The notes: generated by a model from the sequence alone, not told the origin. Positions 1 through 8,445 are shown, counted from the stretch's first letter. The stretch is DNA of 64,000 bases from Acidobacteriota bacterium (GCA_016125275.1 WGMB01000003.1:62001-126000), one strand, 5' to 3'. Numbers and translations are program-made.

Positions 1-1
1 C

Positions 2-970
2 GTCAAGGCGCTGCACGCCGGCGGCTGGCACGACATCTTCCTGAAGGGCTCGATCAAGAACTACGTGGGCATCCACGCCAAGGCCAAGGACGCCAAGGTT
101 CGCCAGAGCCAGCGCCTACTGGTGGGCCCCTGGGCCCACGCGGGCACCTCGGCGGAAGGCAAGATCGGCGACGTCGTCTTCGGCAAGCAGGCCGTGCTGG
201 ATATGTCCGACACAATCCGGAGGTTTGCCGACTGGGCGCTGAAGGACATCCAGAACGAGTATGCCGACGACACGCCGGTACGGATCTTCGTGCTCGGCGA
301 AAACGTTTGGCGAGACGAGAAGGAGTTTCCGCTGGAGCGGCAGAAGCTCACGCGCTACTATCTGCGGGCTTCGGGCGGTTTGGCCACCGAGAAGCCGTCC
401 GCCGAGAAGCCGGACGAGTACACCTACGACCCGGCCAACCCGACGCCCACCATCGGCGGCCGGCTGTGCTGCGGCGCAGCGATTCCGCCGGGGCCGGCCG
501 ACCAGAGCCCCAACTCGGCTCGCGAGGACGTACTGGTCTTCTCGACGCCTCCCCTGCAGAGCGGCGTCGAGGTGACCGGCGAGATCTCGCTCGAGCTGTT
601 CGCTTCGAGCAGCGCGATCGACACTGATTTCACGGCGATGTTCATCGACGTGGACCCGTCCGGCTACGAGCGGCTTCTGACGGATGGCATCGTGCGGGCT
701 CGCTACCGCAACTCCACGGAGAAGGCGGAGCTGATCAAGCCCGGCAAGGTCTACAAGTACACGATCGACTTGTGGACGACGAGCAACTACTTTCAGCCGG
801 GCCACTCGATCCGCTTGCAGGTCTCGAGCAGCAACTTCCCACGCTTCAACCGCAACCTGAACACGGGCGAGCAGACGGCCGGCTCGACGGGAATGACGAA
901 GGCCGACCAAACGGTCTACCACGACGCCGAGCATCCGTCCGCGCTGGTGCTGCCAGTGATCCCGCGATAG
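2..970 (+). CDS. CocE/NonD family hydrolase, C-terminal part (5' truncated)
   Basis: Only the last ~322 residues lie in the window; the frame is open from base 2, so the start is upstream. The first visible residues include GGWHDIFLKG, the loop that carries the catalytic Asp in CocE-type alpha/beta hydrolases, followed by GPWAHAG, where the catalytic His is expected. The catalytic Ser region is off the window. The rest, from about residue 105, reads as the C-terminal jelly roll of X-Pro dipeptidyl-peptidase/CocE proteins (SSAIDTDFTAMFIDVDPSG is typical). The family hydrolyses acyl, ester or amide bonds; the substrate cannot be read. It ends just before a palindromic repeat and converges on thyX. 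Family assignment is firm, the exact activity is not. Confidence 0.85.
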   Translation, partial: VKALHAGGWHDIFLKGSIKNYVGIHAKAKDAKVRQSQRLLVGPWAHAGTSAEGKIGDVVFGKQAVLDMSDTIRRFADWALKDIQNEYADDTPVRIFVLGENVWRDEKEFPLERQKLTRYYLRASGGLATEKPSAEKPDEYTYDPANPTPTIGGRLCCGAAIPPGPADQSPNSAREDVLVFSTPPLQSGVEVTGEISLELFASSSAIDTDFTAMFIDVDPSGYERLLTDGIVRARYRNSTEKAELIKPGKVYKYTIDLWTTSNYFQPGHSIRLQVSSSNFPRFNRNLNTGEQTAGSTGMTKADQTVYHDAEHPSALVLPVIPR

Positions 971-979
971 GGCGCAATA

Positions 980-1001
980 GGACGGACAAGAATGTCCGTC
1001 C
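980..1001. repeat. Palindromic intergenic repeat, copy 1
   Basis: Perfect 9-bp inverted repeat GGACGGACA / TGTCCGTCC around a 4-nt AGAA loop, between the convergent CocE-type gene and thyX. A degenerate copy follows at 1028-1047 (GCCGG...CCGGC around ACATTCCTG) and a larger relative lies at 60354-60391. With no T-tract it looks more like a dispersed REP-type element than a classical terminator, though it could stop transcription from both sides. Confidence 0.6.
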
Positions 1002-1047
1002 CCACGACAGGAGCGCAGCCCCAGTGGGCCGGACATTCCTGCCCGGC

Positions 1048-2487
1048 TCAGCGCGTCAGGGGATCTTCGATCTCCGGCGGCGTGGCGTGGATCAGACGCC
1101 CGAGGGCGGGGTCGCGCTCCAGCACGCGGTTGCGGATTTCCCAGGCGACGCGCCGGTAGCTGATGTGGCCCTTGACGCCCGAGCGGACGCGGGCGATGTA
1201 TTCGGCCTCGGCAAAGTCCATTTTGTAGAGCGTGCGGCAGCGGGCCGCGAAGGGCAGCAGGTAGTCCCGCGCCTTCTCGGGCAACGCCGTGCGCGCTGCA
1301 GCGGCTTGGTCCAAAGCGGCCTGATATTCCGCGCCTAGCCCGGCCTGCTCGATCAGCTCCGGCGTCTCGAAGCCGAGGCCGTCGCAGAAGTCCTGGCGAA
1401 TCTGCACGCAGCGCCGGTGACGGTGCAGGTCGCGGTAGGCGCCGATGTCGCACACCACGTCGAACACGTACTGGTAGCCGGCCTTGAACTCGCGCAACAG
1501 CTCGTCGCGGCGGTCGCGGCCTTGCAGCGCCAAGTCGATCACTTCGTTCTTGCGCGCTGAGCTCCAGCCGGAGACTTCGTCGAGCACGACCCGATACGGC
1601 GCGGAGGAGACGCCGTAGAGCCACGTGGCCACGATCTCGTCGAGCGGGCCCACGTTGGGCGCCAGGTCCACGTCGCGCACGCCGTCCCCCGCCGCGAATT
1701 GGACGTTCTGCGCCGCCCACTGCCGAACTCGGTCGCGGGCCTGGCGGGCGAAGACGTCCGGGTCCGCGTATTTGGCGAGCGTGGGCGCTAGGGCTTCCTG
1801 GGCTTGCGAGGCGTCCCAGACGCATGCCGGCGGGGCGGCGCATGCCTGCTTCATCTCAACGGCCAGCTCACGCAGCTCACCGTACGGCGAGACGCCCAGC
1901 CGCTGCATCTGCTTTTCGAGCGTGCGGATGCTGGTGACTTGGCCGAGGTTGGTGGAAATGCCCAGGAACAGCAGATAGCGAACGCCGTCGTAGGCTCGCG
2001 CCGCGATGGTGCGCTCGTAGCGCCCCGCTTGCATGTCGGCCGGGCGCGGCAAGGCCTCCCGCAGGTGCTCCACCAAGCGGCCGTGCATCCCTAGGTAGGC
2101 CGCCAACAGGGCGTTGGCCGCCTCGCGGTAGACCGGTTCGTCGGCGGTTCCGGCAATCTCCGAGGGGGTGATGGTGGCCCCGACGGAAAAGTCCTGGTAG
2201 CGGCTGGACTTGGCCTGGCCGTCCCACAGAGGCTCGTCTTCGATCTCGATGGCGGCGAGCTCGGAGACGCCCTCAAAGCAGAAGATGGCGTGGCCGAGGT
2301 CAGCGATGGAGGCGTGGCCGTACTGGAAATAAAAGCTGTCGAGAAACTTCTCGGCGCTGTGCGAGCGCACCCATTCCAGGCTTTGGGCCACGGAGTCCGG
2401 CGAGCGGCTGTAGCGCGCCAGCGCATAGGCGCTCTTTTCGGGCGGCATCGGAGCCACCACCACCACCCGGTTCGGCGTTGCGGACAT
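1048..2487 (-). CDS. thyX: Tandem-domain FAD-dependent thymidylate synthase (ThyX-like)
   Basis: 479 residues, about twice the usual ThyX length (~220-250), and it reads as two ThyX-fold halves. Half one has YGHASIADLGH (residues 56-66) and SSRYQDF (94-100), the flavin/dUMP-binding end of the ThyX signature, but has lost the RHR triplet. Half two has LHRHRRCVQIRQDF (355-367), which keeps RHR but lacks the Ser of the RHRx7S motif. ThyX makes dTMP from dUMP with FADH2 and methylenetetrahydrofolate. The start at ATG 2487 was chosen because TAGAAT sits 8 nt upstream and homology begins just after; the frame stays open to 2589, overlapping birA. Divergent from birA with a 37-bp gap. Whether this form is catalytic is inferred. 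Confidence 0.85.
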   Translation of the reverse strand: MSATPNRVVVVAPMPPEKSAYALARYSRSPDSVAQSLEWVRSHSAEKFLDSFYFQYGHASIADLGHAIFCFEGVSELAAIEIEDEPLWDGQAKSSRYQDFSVGATITPSEIAGTADEPVYREAANALLAAYLGMHGRLVEHLREALPRPADMQAGRYERTIAARAYDGVRYLLFLGISTNLGQVTSIRTLEKQMQRLGVSPYGELRELAVEMKQACAAPPACVWDASQAQEALAPTLAKYADPDVFARQARDRVRQWAAQNVQFAAGDGVRDVDLAPNVGPLDEIVATWLYGVSSAPYRVVLDEVSGWSSARKNEVIDLALQGRDRRDELLREFKAGYQYVFDVVCDIGAYRDLHRHRRCVQIRQDFCDGLGFETPELIEQAGLGAEYQAALDQAAAARTALPEKARDYLLPFAARCRTLYKMDFAEAEYIARVRSGVKGHISYRRVAWEIRNRVLERDPALGRLIHATPPEIEDPLTR

Positions 2488-2495
2488 AAACAGCC

Positions 2496-2501
2496 ATTCT
2501 A
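2496..2501 (-). promoter_or_regulatory. Predicted -10 box of thyX (leaderless)
   Basis: TAGAAT on the minus strand ends 8 nt before the thyX ATG with no Shine-Dalgarno between, so transcription would start at or near the start codon. No good -35 is visible. Confidence 0.5.
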
Positions 2502-2512
2502 CCGTCGCGCCG

Positions 2513-2518
2513 TACAAT
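2513..2518 (+). promoter_or_regulatory. Predicted -10 box of birA (leaderless)
   Basis: TACAAT ends 6 nt before the TTG start of birA and there is no Shine-Dalgarno. It lies back to back with the thyX box, so both promoters share about 25 bp. This spacing is the main argument for TTG 2525. Confidence 0.5.
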
Positions 2519-2524
2519 GACCGT

Positions 2525-3283
2525 TTGCCCCTCGAACCAAAAATCTTCGGCTGTGAGCGCCACGTGTTCGACTCGCTCGACACCACCATGCGCGAGGCGG
2601 CCGAACGCGCACGCGCCGGAGCGCCGGAAGGGACGCTGATCGTGGCGGATCGCCAAACGGCCGGACGCGGCCGTCATGGCCGCTCCTGGGCGTCGGAGCC
2701 CGGCGTGGGGCTGTACTTCTCGCTGGTGCTGCGCCCTCGGCGCCCCGCCCCCCAGATGCTGGCGCTGACGCTGGCCGCCGGAGTGGGTCTGGCGCGCGGC
2801 ATCGGGGAGTTCTGCGGGCTCACGTGCGACATTCGCTGGCCGAACGACGTGATGCTGGAGGGCCGCAAGCTGGCCGGCATTCTGGTGGAGGCGGAGACGG
2901 AGAACGGCGTGCTCGAACGGGCGATCCTGGGCGTCGGCGTCAACGTGAACCAGGAGCGAATGCCCGCGGAGATCGCCCCGATCGCCATCTCCCTGCGCGA
3001 AGCCACCGGCGCGGAGTATGTGCGGGAGGCGCTGCTGGAGACCATTCTGGGCAGGCTGGAGCAAGCTTATGTGATGCTCCTGGAAAGCGGCCCGGAAGCG
3101 GTGCTGGCAGCGTTCCGGCGCATCTCCACCTGGACACAGGGCAAAGGCGTGGCGGTCGAGGGCCTGGAGCGGCCGATGAGCGGAGTCACGGCGGGCCTGA
3201 GCCCCGAAGGTTGGCTGCTGCTGCGCGACGAAACCGGTGCGGTCCGACCTATCCTGGCCGGCAGCGTACGGCCGCTCGACTGA
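2525..3283 (+). CDS. birA: Biotin--[acetyl-CoA-carboxylase] ligase
   Basis: 252 residues, matching the class I enzyme without an N-terminal DNA-binding domain, so it should biotinylate the carrier protein but not repress biotin genes directly. Visible motifs are the biotinyl-AMP loop GRGRHGRSW (about residues 50-58), GLYFSLVLRP, RWPNDVM with the conserved substrate-binding residues, KLAGILVE, and GVGVNVNQ. The C-terminal ~50 residues (TQGKGVAVEG onward) form the small SH3-like domain. The start is TTG 2525, supported by TACAAT 6 nt upstream; GTG 2564 is an alternative but would cut close to the DSLDTT substrate motif. Convergent with the membrane glycosyltransferase, leaving only 4 bp between stops. 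Confidence 0.92.
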   Translation: MPLEPKIFGCERHVFDSLDTTMREAAERARAGAPEGTLIVADRQTAGRGRHGRSWASEPGVGLYFSLVLRPRRPAPQMLALTLAAGVGLARGIGEFCGLTCDIRWPNDVMLEGRKLAGILVEAETENGVLERAILGVGVNVNQERMPAEIAPIAISLREATGAEYVREALLETILGRLEQAYVMLLESGPEAVLAAFRRISTWTQGKGVAVEGLERPMSGVTAGLSPEGWLLLRDETGAVRPILAGSVRPLD

Positions 3284-3287
3284 CGTC

Positions 3288-5123
3288 TTAGCCGGCCGGG
3301 CCGACCAGGCGGTAGACGGTGATGGGCTCGCCGCTGAGCCCAAAGCCGGGACCTCCGCCCGGGCCTCCCGGGCCCAAGCCGCCGGGACCAGGCCCGCCTT
3401 GTCCCATTCCCCCTGGCCCGAATCCGCCGGGCCCCATGCCACCGGGACCCATCCTCCGGGGAAAGCCGCCGCCCGCCGGCCCCCGCCGGCGGCCACCCAG
3501 CCCGGGACGGCCCTCGGGCTGCTCGGGCTGGGGCAGCTCAATGCGGCCCACGACGTCCAGCTCGTAGCCCTCGGGCAGGCGCGGTGTCCGCTCGTCGCCC
3601 GTCAGGGCCCAGTAGACCCCCGCGGAGCCCGCCCAAGTCTCCAAGTCGCCAAGCATCGCGGGCAACCGTTGCGGCGGCGGGAGGCGGTCGTAGCGGGCGC
3701 GCAGATCCTTCCCCTTGCCGCGTTGCATCGGGCTGGGCTGATCCGGGGCGTCGTCCATGCCCGGGGGGCCGCCGAATCCGCCCGGTCCGCCGCCCGGAGG
3801 TCCACCCTGCGGTCGGCGGCGCCCCTCACCGGGCAGCAGCGCGTCGTCATCGGCCAACCGCCATTCCCCGGTGAAGTTCAGTTGTTCGTGCAGCCGACGG
3901 TCGCCCAGCAGCACGGCGCCCTGGGGGACGATCTCTTCCAGGCCGCGAATCGCCGCCGCGGAAACCTCGGCCGAGGAGGCCTGCGCCTCGAGCGCGTGCA
4001 GGCCGGACGGTTGGCCCATCGTTCCTTGGAAGAACAGCAACGCCGCGACTCCGGGCGCCAGGGTCGCACCCGGCAAGGCCTTGCGAAGGAAGTAGAACGC
4101 GGGCGGCAAATAGAGCGGCAGGGTCGGCAGCAGGAAGCGCAACGAGCCCACCGCGCCGCCCATGGCGAAGTAGTAGCAGCAATACAACAGGGTGATGGAG
4201 CCCGCAGCCAACCCCGCCGCGGCGGCGAAAGGACGGCTGTCCTCCTCGCGCAGCATCAGCAGCAAACCCAGCAGGCCGGGCGCAATGAAATAGCCCACGC
4301 CGGACGACAGCAAAGCCTGGCAATAGACGCTCCAGTTGCGCGCCAAGTAGGCCAAGCTCAGGTTGCTTTCGCCCGTCAGCGCATAGGCCGTCCGCCAAAA
4401 CGCGCCGAAATGGATCTCGTTGTGAACCGCCAGCCCCAGCGCGGGAACCAGCGCGCCGGCCAGCACATAGGGAATCTCCGGGCGTCGCTCCGCACGTCTC
4501 CAGACCAAGGCCAGAAAAGCCACGACGCCGACGGCCGCGGCGGCTTCGGCGTAGCGCACCAAGGGAATGTACGCCAACGCGAAGCCGGCTGCCAGAGCAG
4601 TCCAGCGACCGCCCCGGCGGCCCCAGCGGTCCAGCAGGGCCAAGCCGGCCACTAGGCAGAGTGTAGTCAAGGTATGGGAATCGGCGCTCAAGGCGTGGCG
4701 GTTGGCGGTGGGCTCGGCCGCCTGCACAAAGGCCGCGGCCAGAGCCAGCCATGGCCCCGTGTACGGAAGACAAAGCAGGAACACGGCCGGTAGGGTCAGG
4801 GCGGCCAGCAAGGGGTCCACGTAGAGAGCCGCGCCACGGCCAAAGGCGGCCCATGCCGCCCCGATCACCAGCGGCAGGCCGGGAGGATAACGGCTGATGA
4901 AGCGCCCGTCCGCCTTCTCCAGCCAGTGCATGCCCAGATGCTGCAGCGCCGACTCGGCCTCGAAGTCCGGACGGCCCTCGAACACCAGCATTCGCGCTTG
5001 GGCGTAGTAGCCGTCGGCGTCCGGCGCCGCATAGCCCCCACGCACGAACCGCGCCAGCATGGCGAAGTGGGCCACGACCAGCGCGGCCAGCAGAACCCAC
5101 GGTGTCCAACGATGGCGCAGCAT
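3288..5123 (-). CDS. GT-C type membrane glycosyltransferase (ArnT/PMT-like, GT39 family)
   Basis: 611 residues starting with a membrane anchor (WVLLAALVVAHFAML), then a first extracytoplasmic loop with PDADGYYAQA, the acidic motif position of ArnT/PMT-type GT-C enzymes that use polyprenyl-phosphate sugars. About ten hydrophobic helices follow to roughly residue 390. The remaining ~220 residues are a soluble tail with two Gly/Pro-rich stretches: GGPPGGGPGGFGGPPG and, at the extreme end, repeats of GPGG(M/F/L). The family transfers sugars to lipid A, protein or glycan outside the inner membrane; donor and acceptor are unknown. The frame is open far upstream inside actP, but the real start is ATG 5123. 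The low-complexity tail is unusual for the family. Confidence 0.75.
   Translation of the reverse strand: MLRHRWTPWVLLAALVVAHFAMLARFVRGGYAAPDADGYYAQARMLVFEGRPDFEAESALQHLGMHWLEKADGRFISRYPPGLPLVIGAAWAAFGRGAALYVDPLLAALTLPAVFLLCLPYTGPWLALAAAFVQAAEPTANRHALSADSHTLTTLCLVAGLALLDRWGRRGGRWTALAAGFALAYIPLVRYAEAAAAVGVVAFLALVWRRAERRPEIPYVLAGALVPALGLAVHNEIHFGAFWRTAYALTGESNLSLAYLARNWSVYCQALLSSGVGYFIAPGLLGLLLMLREEDSRPFAAAAGLAAGSITLLYCCYYFAMGGAVGSLRFLLPTLPLYLPPAFYFLRKALPGATLAPGVAALLFFQGTMGQPSGLHALEAQASSAEVSAAAIRGLEEIVPQGAVLLGDRRLHEQLNFTGEWRLADDDALLPGEGRRRPQGGPPGGGPGGFGGPPGMDDAPDQPSPMQRGKGKDLRARYDRLPPPQRLPAMLGDLETWAGSAGVYWALTGDERTPRLPEGYELDVVGRIELPQPEQPEGRPGLGGRRRGPAGGGFPRRMGPGGMGPGGFGPGGMGQGGPGPGGLGPGGPGGGPGFGLSGEPITVYRLVGPAG
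3339..3465 (-). repeat. Gly/Pro-rich tandem coding repeat in the glycosyltransferase tail
   Basis: Degenerate 9-15 bp units encode GPGGM, GPGGF and GPGGL on the minus strand, giving an almost pure Gly/Pro/Met/Phe segment of about 40 residues at the C-terminus. Such tracts can vary in copy number by slippage. Confidence 0.6.
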
Positions 5124-5251
5124 CCTAGGCCTTTTCGGCGCCGCCCGGCAACCGACGTTACGGCGGCGTGGGTAAAAAGCTGGTAAACCAGCAGCATATC
5201 CCACCGCGCCGCTCACAGCAGCGGCGCGAGCTCGCGACCGGCAGGGCTCGC

Positions 5252-6802
5252 TCAGTGCTCGGTCGCCTTCTCCGCCCCCAGGCCGGTGTGGGCCCGCACC
5301 AGCAGCTCCGTGTGCAGCCGCTCGGCCTCGGGCTCGGGACGGGTCACCGATCCCAGCCATGCGGCCAAGAAGCCCAGGGGAATGCTGATGATCCCCGGAT
5401 TTTTGAGTGGAAACACCCCGCCGAAGTCCGGGCTCAGCAGAATCAACCCGATCGACGAGATGAGACCTCCCGCCAAGCCCCAAACCGCGCCTCGCGTGGT
5501 GAACTTGCTCCAGAACACGCTGAGCACGATCACCGGCAGATTCGCTGAAGCCGCCACCGCAAAAGCCAGCCCCACCAGGAAGGCCACGTTCGCAGTTGGG
5601 CCGAGCAGGATCGCGATCGCGATCGACACCGCTCCCACCACCAGCGCCGTGATGCGCGCCACGCGGACCTCGTCGCCGGGCCGATGCTCCTTGCCGTGGT
5701 GAATGACGTTCGAGTAGACGTCGTGCGCGAACGAGGTGGAGGCGCTGATGGTCAGCCCGGCCACCACGGCCAGGATGGTGGCAAAGGCGACCGCGGAGAT
5801 GAAGGCGAAGAAGATGTCCCCCGCCAACGACTGCGCCAGCAGCGGGGCGCTCATGTTGACGCCGCCGTGGCCGGAGATGAAGTCGCGTCCGACGATGGTC
5901 GCCGCGCCGTAGCCCAGGAAGGTCGTCATCACGTAGAAGGCGCCGATCAGCAGCATGGCCCAGAACACGCTGACGCGCGCCGTGGGAGCGTCGGGAACCG
6001 TATAGAAGCGGATCAGGATGTGGGGCAGCCCAGCGGTGCCGAAAATCAGCGCCATGCCCAGCGAGATCAAGTCCAGGGCGCCGTAGGGCGGTTTGTAGTA
6101 CAAGCCCGGGTCCAGAAAGTTCCGGGTGACCTTCTGGTCGCCCTCCATGAAGGAGACCTGGCTCATCGCCTCGAAGAAAGCCCCGAAGCTGAAGTCGAAG
6201 TGCGCCAGCACCAGCACGCTGAGCAGAAACGTGCCGCTCATCAGCAACACGGCCTTCACGATCTGCACCCAGGTAGTGGCCAGCATGCCGCCAAAGACCA
6301 CGTACACGATCATCAGCGCGCCGACGCCGGTGACCGCCGTCGTGTAGCCGATCCCGGAGTCGGCCAGCAGCAGGCTGACCAGGGCGCCCGCGCCCACCAT
6401 CTGGGCGATCATGTAAAACGTCGAGACCGTCAGGGTGCTCAGCGAAGCCCAGGCGCGCACCGGCTTGGGCCGCAGGCGGTAGGCCAGCACGTCGGCCATG
6501 GTGTACTTGCCCGCGTTGCGCAACGGCTCGGCCACCAGGAAGAGCACGGTTAGGTAGGCCACCAGAAAGCCCACAGAGTAGAGAAACCCGTCGTAGCCGT
6601 AGTAGGCGATGAGCCCGGCAATGCCCAGAAACGAAGCGGCGCTCATGTAGTCGCCGGCGATGGCCAAGCCGTTCTGCCAGCCCGTGATGCGGCGGCCGGC
6701 GGCAAAGTAGGCGCTGGCCCCTTGGGAACGGCCGGCGGCCCAATAAGTGATCGCCAATGTGGCGGCCACGAAGGTGAGGAACATCAACAGCGAGATCGAC
6801 AT
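5252..6802 (-). CDS. actP: Cation/acetate symporter ActP (solute:sodium symporter family)
   Basis: 516 residues, about 13 transmembrane helices. The SSS fold and ActP-type signatures are plain: YFAAGRRITGWQNGLAIAGD, FLGIAGLIAYYGYDG and GTAGLPHILIRFYTVPDA. ActP takes up acetate and other short monocarboxylates with Na+. It starts 1 bp after the stop of the DUF485 gene, the usual yjcH-actP arrangement, so the two are surely co-transcribed. Compared with the second symporter at 10562-11992 it has the longer loop (about residues 200-250) typical of ActP. Substrate is inferred from family and neighbour. Confidence 0.92.
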   Translation of the reverse strand: MSISLLMFLTFVAATLAITYWAAGRSQGASAYFAAGRRITGWQNGLAIAGDYMSAASFLGIAGLIAYYGYDGFLYSVGFLVAYLTVLFLVAEPLRNAGKYTMADVLAYRLRPKPVRAWASLSTLTVSTFYMIAQMVGAGALVSLLLADSGIGYTTAVTGVGALMIVYVVFGGMLATTWVQIVKAVLLMSGTFLLSVLVLAHFDFSFGAFFEAMSQVSFMEGDQKVTRNFLDPGLYYKPPYGALDLISLGMALIFGTAGLPHILIRFYTVPDAPTARVSVFWAMLLIGAFYVMTTFLGYGAATIVGRDFISGHGGVNMSAPLLAQSLAGDIFFAFISAVAFATILAVVAGLTISASTSFAHDVYSNVIHHGKEHRPGDEVRVARITALVVGAVSIAIAILLGPTANVAFLVGLAFAVAASANLPVIVLSVFWSKFTTRGAVWGLAGGLISSIGLILLSPDFGGVFPLKNPGIISIPLGFLAAWLGSVTRPEPEAERLHTELLVRAHTGLGAEKATEH

Positions 6803-6803
6803 G

Positions 6804-7145
6804 CTAACGGGCCTCCGGGCGCGCCAGGACTTCGGCCACTACGCGCTCGGCGTCGCGGTCGAACCGCGCCGCCATCCGCATGTACAGCCAGGCCAGGACC
6901 CAGGCCATGAAGAACTGCGAAACCGCGAACAGGTAGGCGGCGTTGACGACGCCGAGAACGGGCTTCTTCATTGCCTCGGGAAAGTAGCCCACGGAAATGG
7001 GCAGGGCAAAGTAGTAGACCAGAAAGAAGACCGTGGCGGCCACGATGAAGCGCATCTTCTTGTCGACCATGGCGCGGTAGTTGGGGGAGCGAGCGATGCG
7101 CTCGAAGTCTCCGGGGTGCACGACGGGGTGTTCGGGTGGCGTCAT
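6804..7145 (-). CDS. DUF485 membrane protein (YjcH-like), ActP partner
   Basis: 113 residues with two transmembrane helices (FIVAATVFFLVYYFALPI and AAYLFAVSQFFMAWVLAWLYM) and the SPNYRAMVDKKMRF lead-in typical of DUF485. The family is almost always encoded directly upstream of actP, as here with a 1-bp gap, and is presumed to help assembly or activity of the symporter. A TAGACT box lies 12 nt before the ATG. Confidence 0.9.
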   Translation of the reverse strand: MTPPEHPVVHPGDFERIARSPNYRAMVDKKMRFIVAATVFFLVYYFALPISVGYFPEAMKKPVLGVVNAAYLFAVSQFFMAWVLAWLYMRMAARFDRDAERVVAEVLARPEAR

Positions 7146-7157
7146 AGGGTTCGTGAC

Positions 7158-7163
7158 AGTCTA
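7158..7163 (-). promoter_or_regulatory. Predicted -10 box of the DUF485-actP operon
   Basis: TAGACT on the minus strand, 12 nt before the ATG at 7145, within the 54-bp gap to the divergent propeller gene. Confidence 0.4.
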
Positions 7164-7186
7164 GCGGAGTGCGCAGCGAAAATTGC

Positions 7187-7192
7187 TATCCT
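7187..7192 (+). promoter_or_regulatory. Predicted -10 box of the propeller gene (leaderless)
   Basis: TATCCT ends 7 nt before the ATG at 7200; no Shine-Dalgarno is present. Confidence 0.4.
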
Positions 7193-7199
7193 GCCCGCG

Positions 7200-8435
7200 A
7201 TGCTTCGATACCCCCTCGTCGTCCTTCTGCTGCTGGGCTCCGCCGCCGCCGCCTCGGCCGAAGACTGGCCGGGCTTTCGCGGCCTTACGCGGCAAGGCGT
7301 TTCGACAGAGACAGGGTTGCCGCTGCGCTGGAGCCCGACTGAAAACGTGGCCTGGAAGACGCCTATTTCGGGCGCCGGCTGGTCCTCGCCGATCGTCTGG
7401 GGCAAGAGGATCTTTCTGACCACGGCGACCGACGAAGGAACGTCCTGCCATGTGCTGGCCCTCGACGCCGAGACCGGCGAGGTCTTGTGGGATCGCCGCG
7501 TCTTCGGCCAGGACGCCCTCCAGAAGCGCGAGCAGAACTCCTACGCCTCTCCCACCCCTGTGACCGACGGCGAAACGGTCTTTGCCGTGTTTGGCGGAGG
7601 CGGCGTGGCGGCGCTCGATTTCGACGGCAACATGTTGTGGACGAACCGAGACTTCGACTTCTACTCCGAACACGGCCTGGGAGCCTCGCCGATCCTCTAC
7701 AAGGACACGGTGATCATGACCTTCGACCCTTCCAGCCGAACCGGGCGCGCCGAGAAGATCGGATGGAAGGTCCCCTGGAACGGCGCTGCGCTGTGGGCGC
7801 TCGACAAGAAAACCGGCAAAAGGGTGTGGGAAGCCAAGCGAGGCCCCTCGCGGCTGGCGCACGTGACTCCGAACTTCATGGAGGCGGCCGGGCGCTTGCA
7901 ACTGGTTTCCGGGGCCGGCGACGTGATCCAAGGCTTCGATCCGGACACCGGCGAGCGGCTCTGGTCGGTCTACTCGCAGGGCGAGGGCGTAGTGCCGTCG
8001 ATCGTGGTCGGCGGGGGCTTGGCCTACTCGATCTCAGGTTTTGAGGCGACCACGATTCGCGCCGTGGCGCCCGGGGGCAAGATCGTGTGGGAGCAGACGC
8101 GCTCGGCGTCGCATATCCCGTCGATGATCTACGACCGAGGGTTGCTGTTCAACATGCACGAAGGCGGCGTGGCCACCTGCATGGACGCCGAGACGGGTGA
8201 AGTGATCTGGCAGCAGCGAGTGGGGGGCCAGCACTGGGCTTCGCCGGTGCTGGCTGACGGCCGCATCTACTTTCTCAGCGAGGCCGGCGAAACGATCGTC
8301 ATCGAGCCGGGCCGTGAGTACAAGGAGCTCGCGCGCAGCGATCTCGGGGAGCGCACCCAGGCTTCAATGGCGGTCTCCGGCGGACGGCTCTACATCCGCA
8401 CCGCGGATCATCTCTGGGCGATCGGGCCCCGGTAG
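7200..8435 (+). CDS. Exported PQQ-binding-like beta-propeller protein
   Basis: 411 residues with a signal peptide (LRYPLVVLLLLGSAAAASA, cut before EDWPGFRG). The mature part is built of propeller blades with the repeated tryptophan-docking pattern LDAETGEVLWDRRV, LDKKTGKRVWEAKR, FDPDTGERLWSVYS and MDAETGEVIWQQRV. DWPGFRG at the mature N-terminus is the hallmark of the many BamB/PQQ-like secreted propellers in Acidobacteria and Planctomycetes. No dehydrogenase catalytic Asp or heme motif is evident, so a binding or scaffold role is as likely as an enzyme. Divergent from the acetate operon and convergent with the sensor kinase. Confidence 0.85.
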   Translation: MLRYPLVVLLLLGSAAAASAEDWPGFRGLTRQGVSTETGLPLRWSPTENVAWKTPISGAGWSSPIVWGKRIFLTTATDEGTSCHVLALDAETGEVLWDRRVFGQDALQKREQNSYASPTPVTDGETVFAVFGGGGVAALDFDGNMLWTNRDFDFYSEHGLGASPILYKDTVIMTFDPSSRTGRAEKIGWKVPWNGAALWALDKKTGKRVWEAKRGPSRLAHVTPNFMEAAGRLQLVSGAGDVIQGFDPDTGERLWSVYSQGEGVVPSIVVGGGLAYSISGFEATTIRAVAPGGKIVWEQTRSASHIPSMIYDRGLLFNMHEGGVATCMDAETGEVIWQQRVGGQHWASPVLADGRIYFLSEAGETIVIEPGREYKELARSDLGERTQASMAVSGGRLYIRTADHLWAIGPR

Positions 8436-8445
8436 CCGGCCACGA

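Noticed and set aside
116-1843. 575-residue open frame on the minus strand
   Set aside because: It overlaps both the CocE-type gene and thyX in another frame and has the Arg/Ala-rich composition typical of high-GC shadow frames.
3237-4655. 472-residue plus-strand open frame
   Set aside because: Shadow of the glycosyltransferase gene: Gln/Arg/Ala-rich, no domain and no start signals.
3288-6743. Single 1151-residue protein spanning the glycosyltransferase and the symporter region
   Set aside because: The upstream part is the antisense-like alternative frame of actP with Arg/Gly/Ala-rich composition; the real glycosyltransferase starts at ATG 5123.
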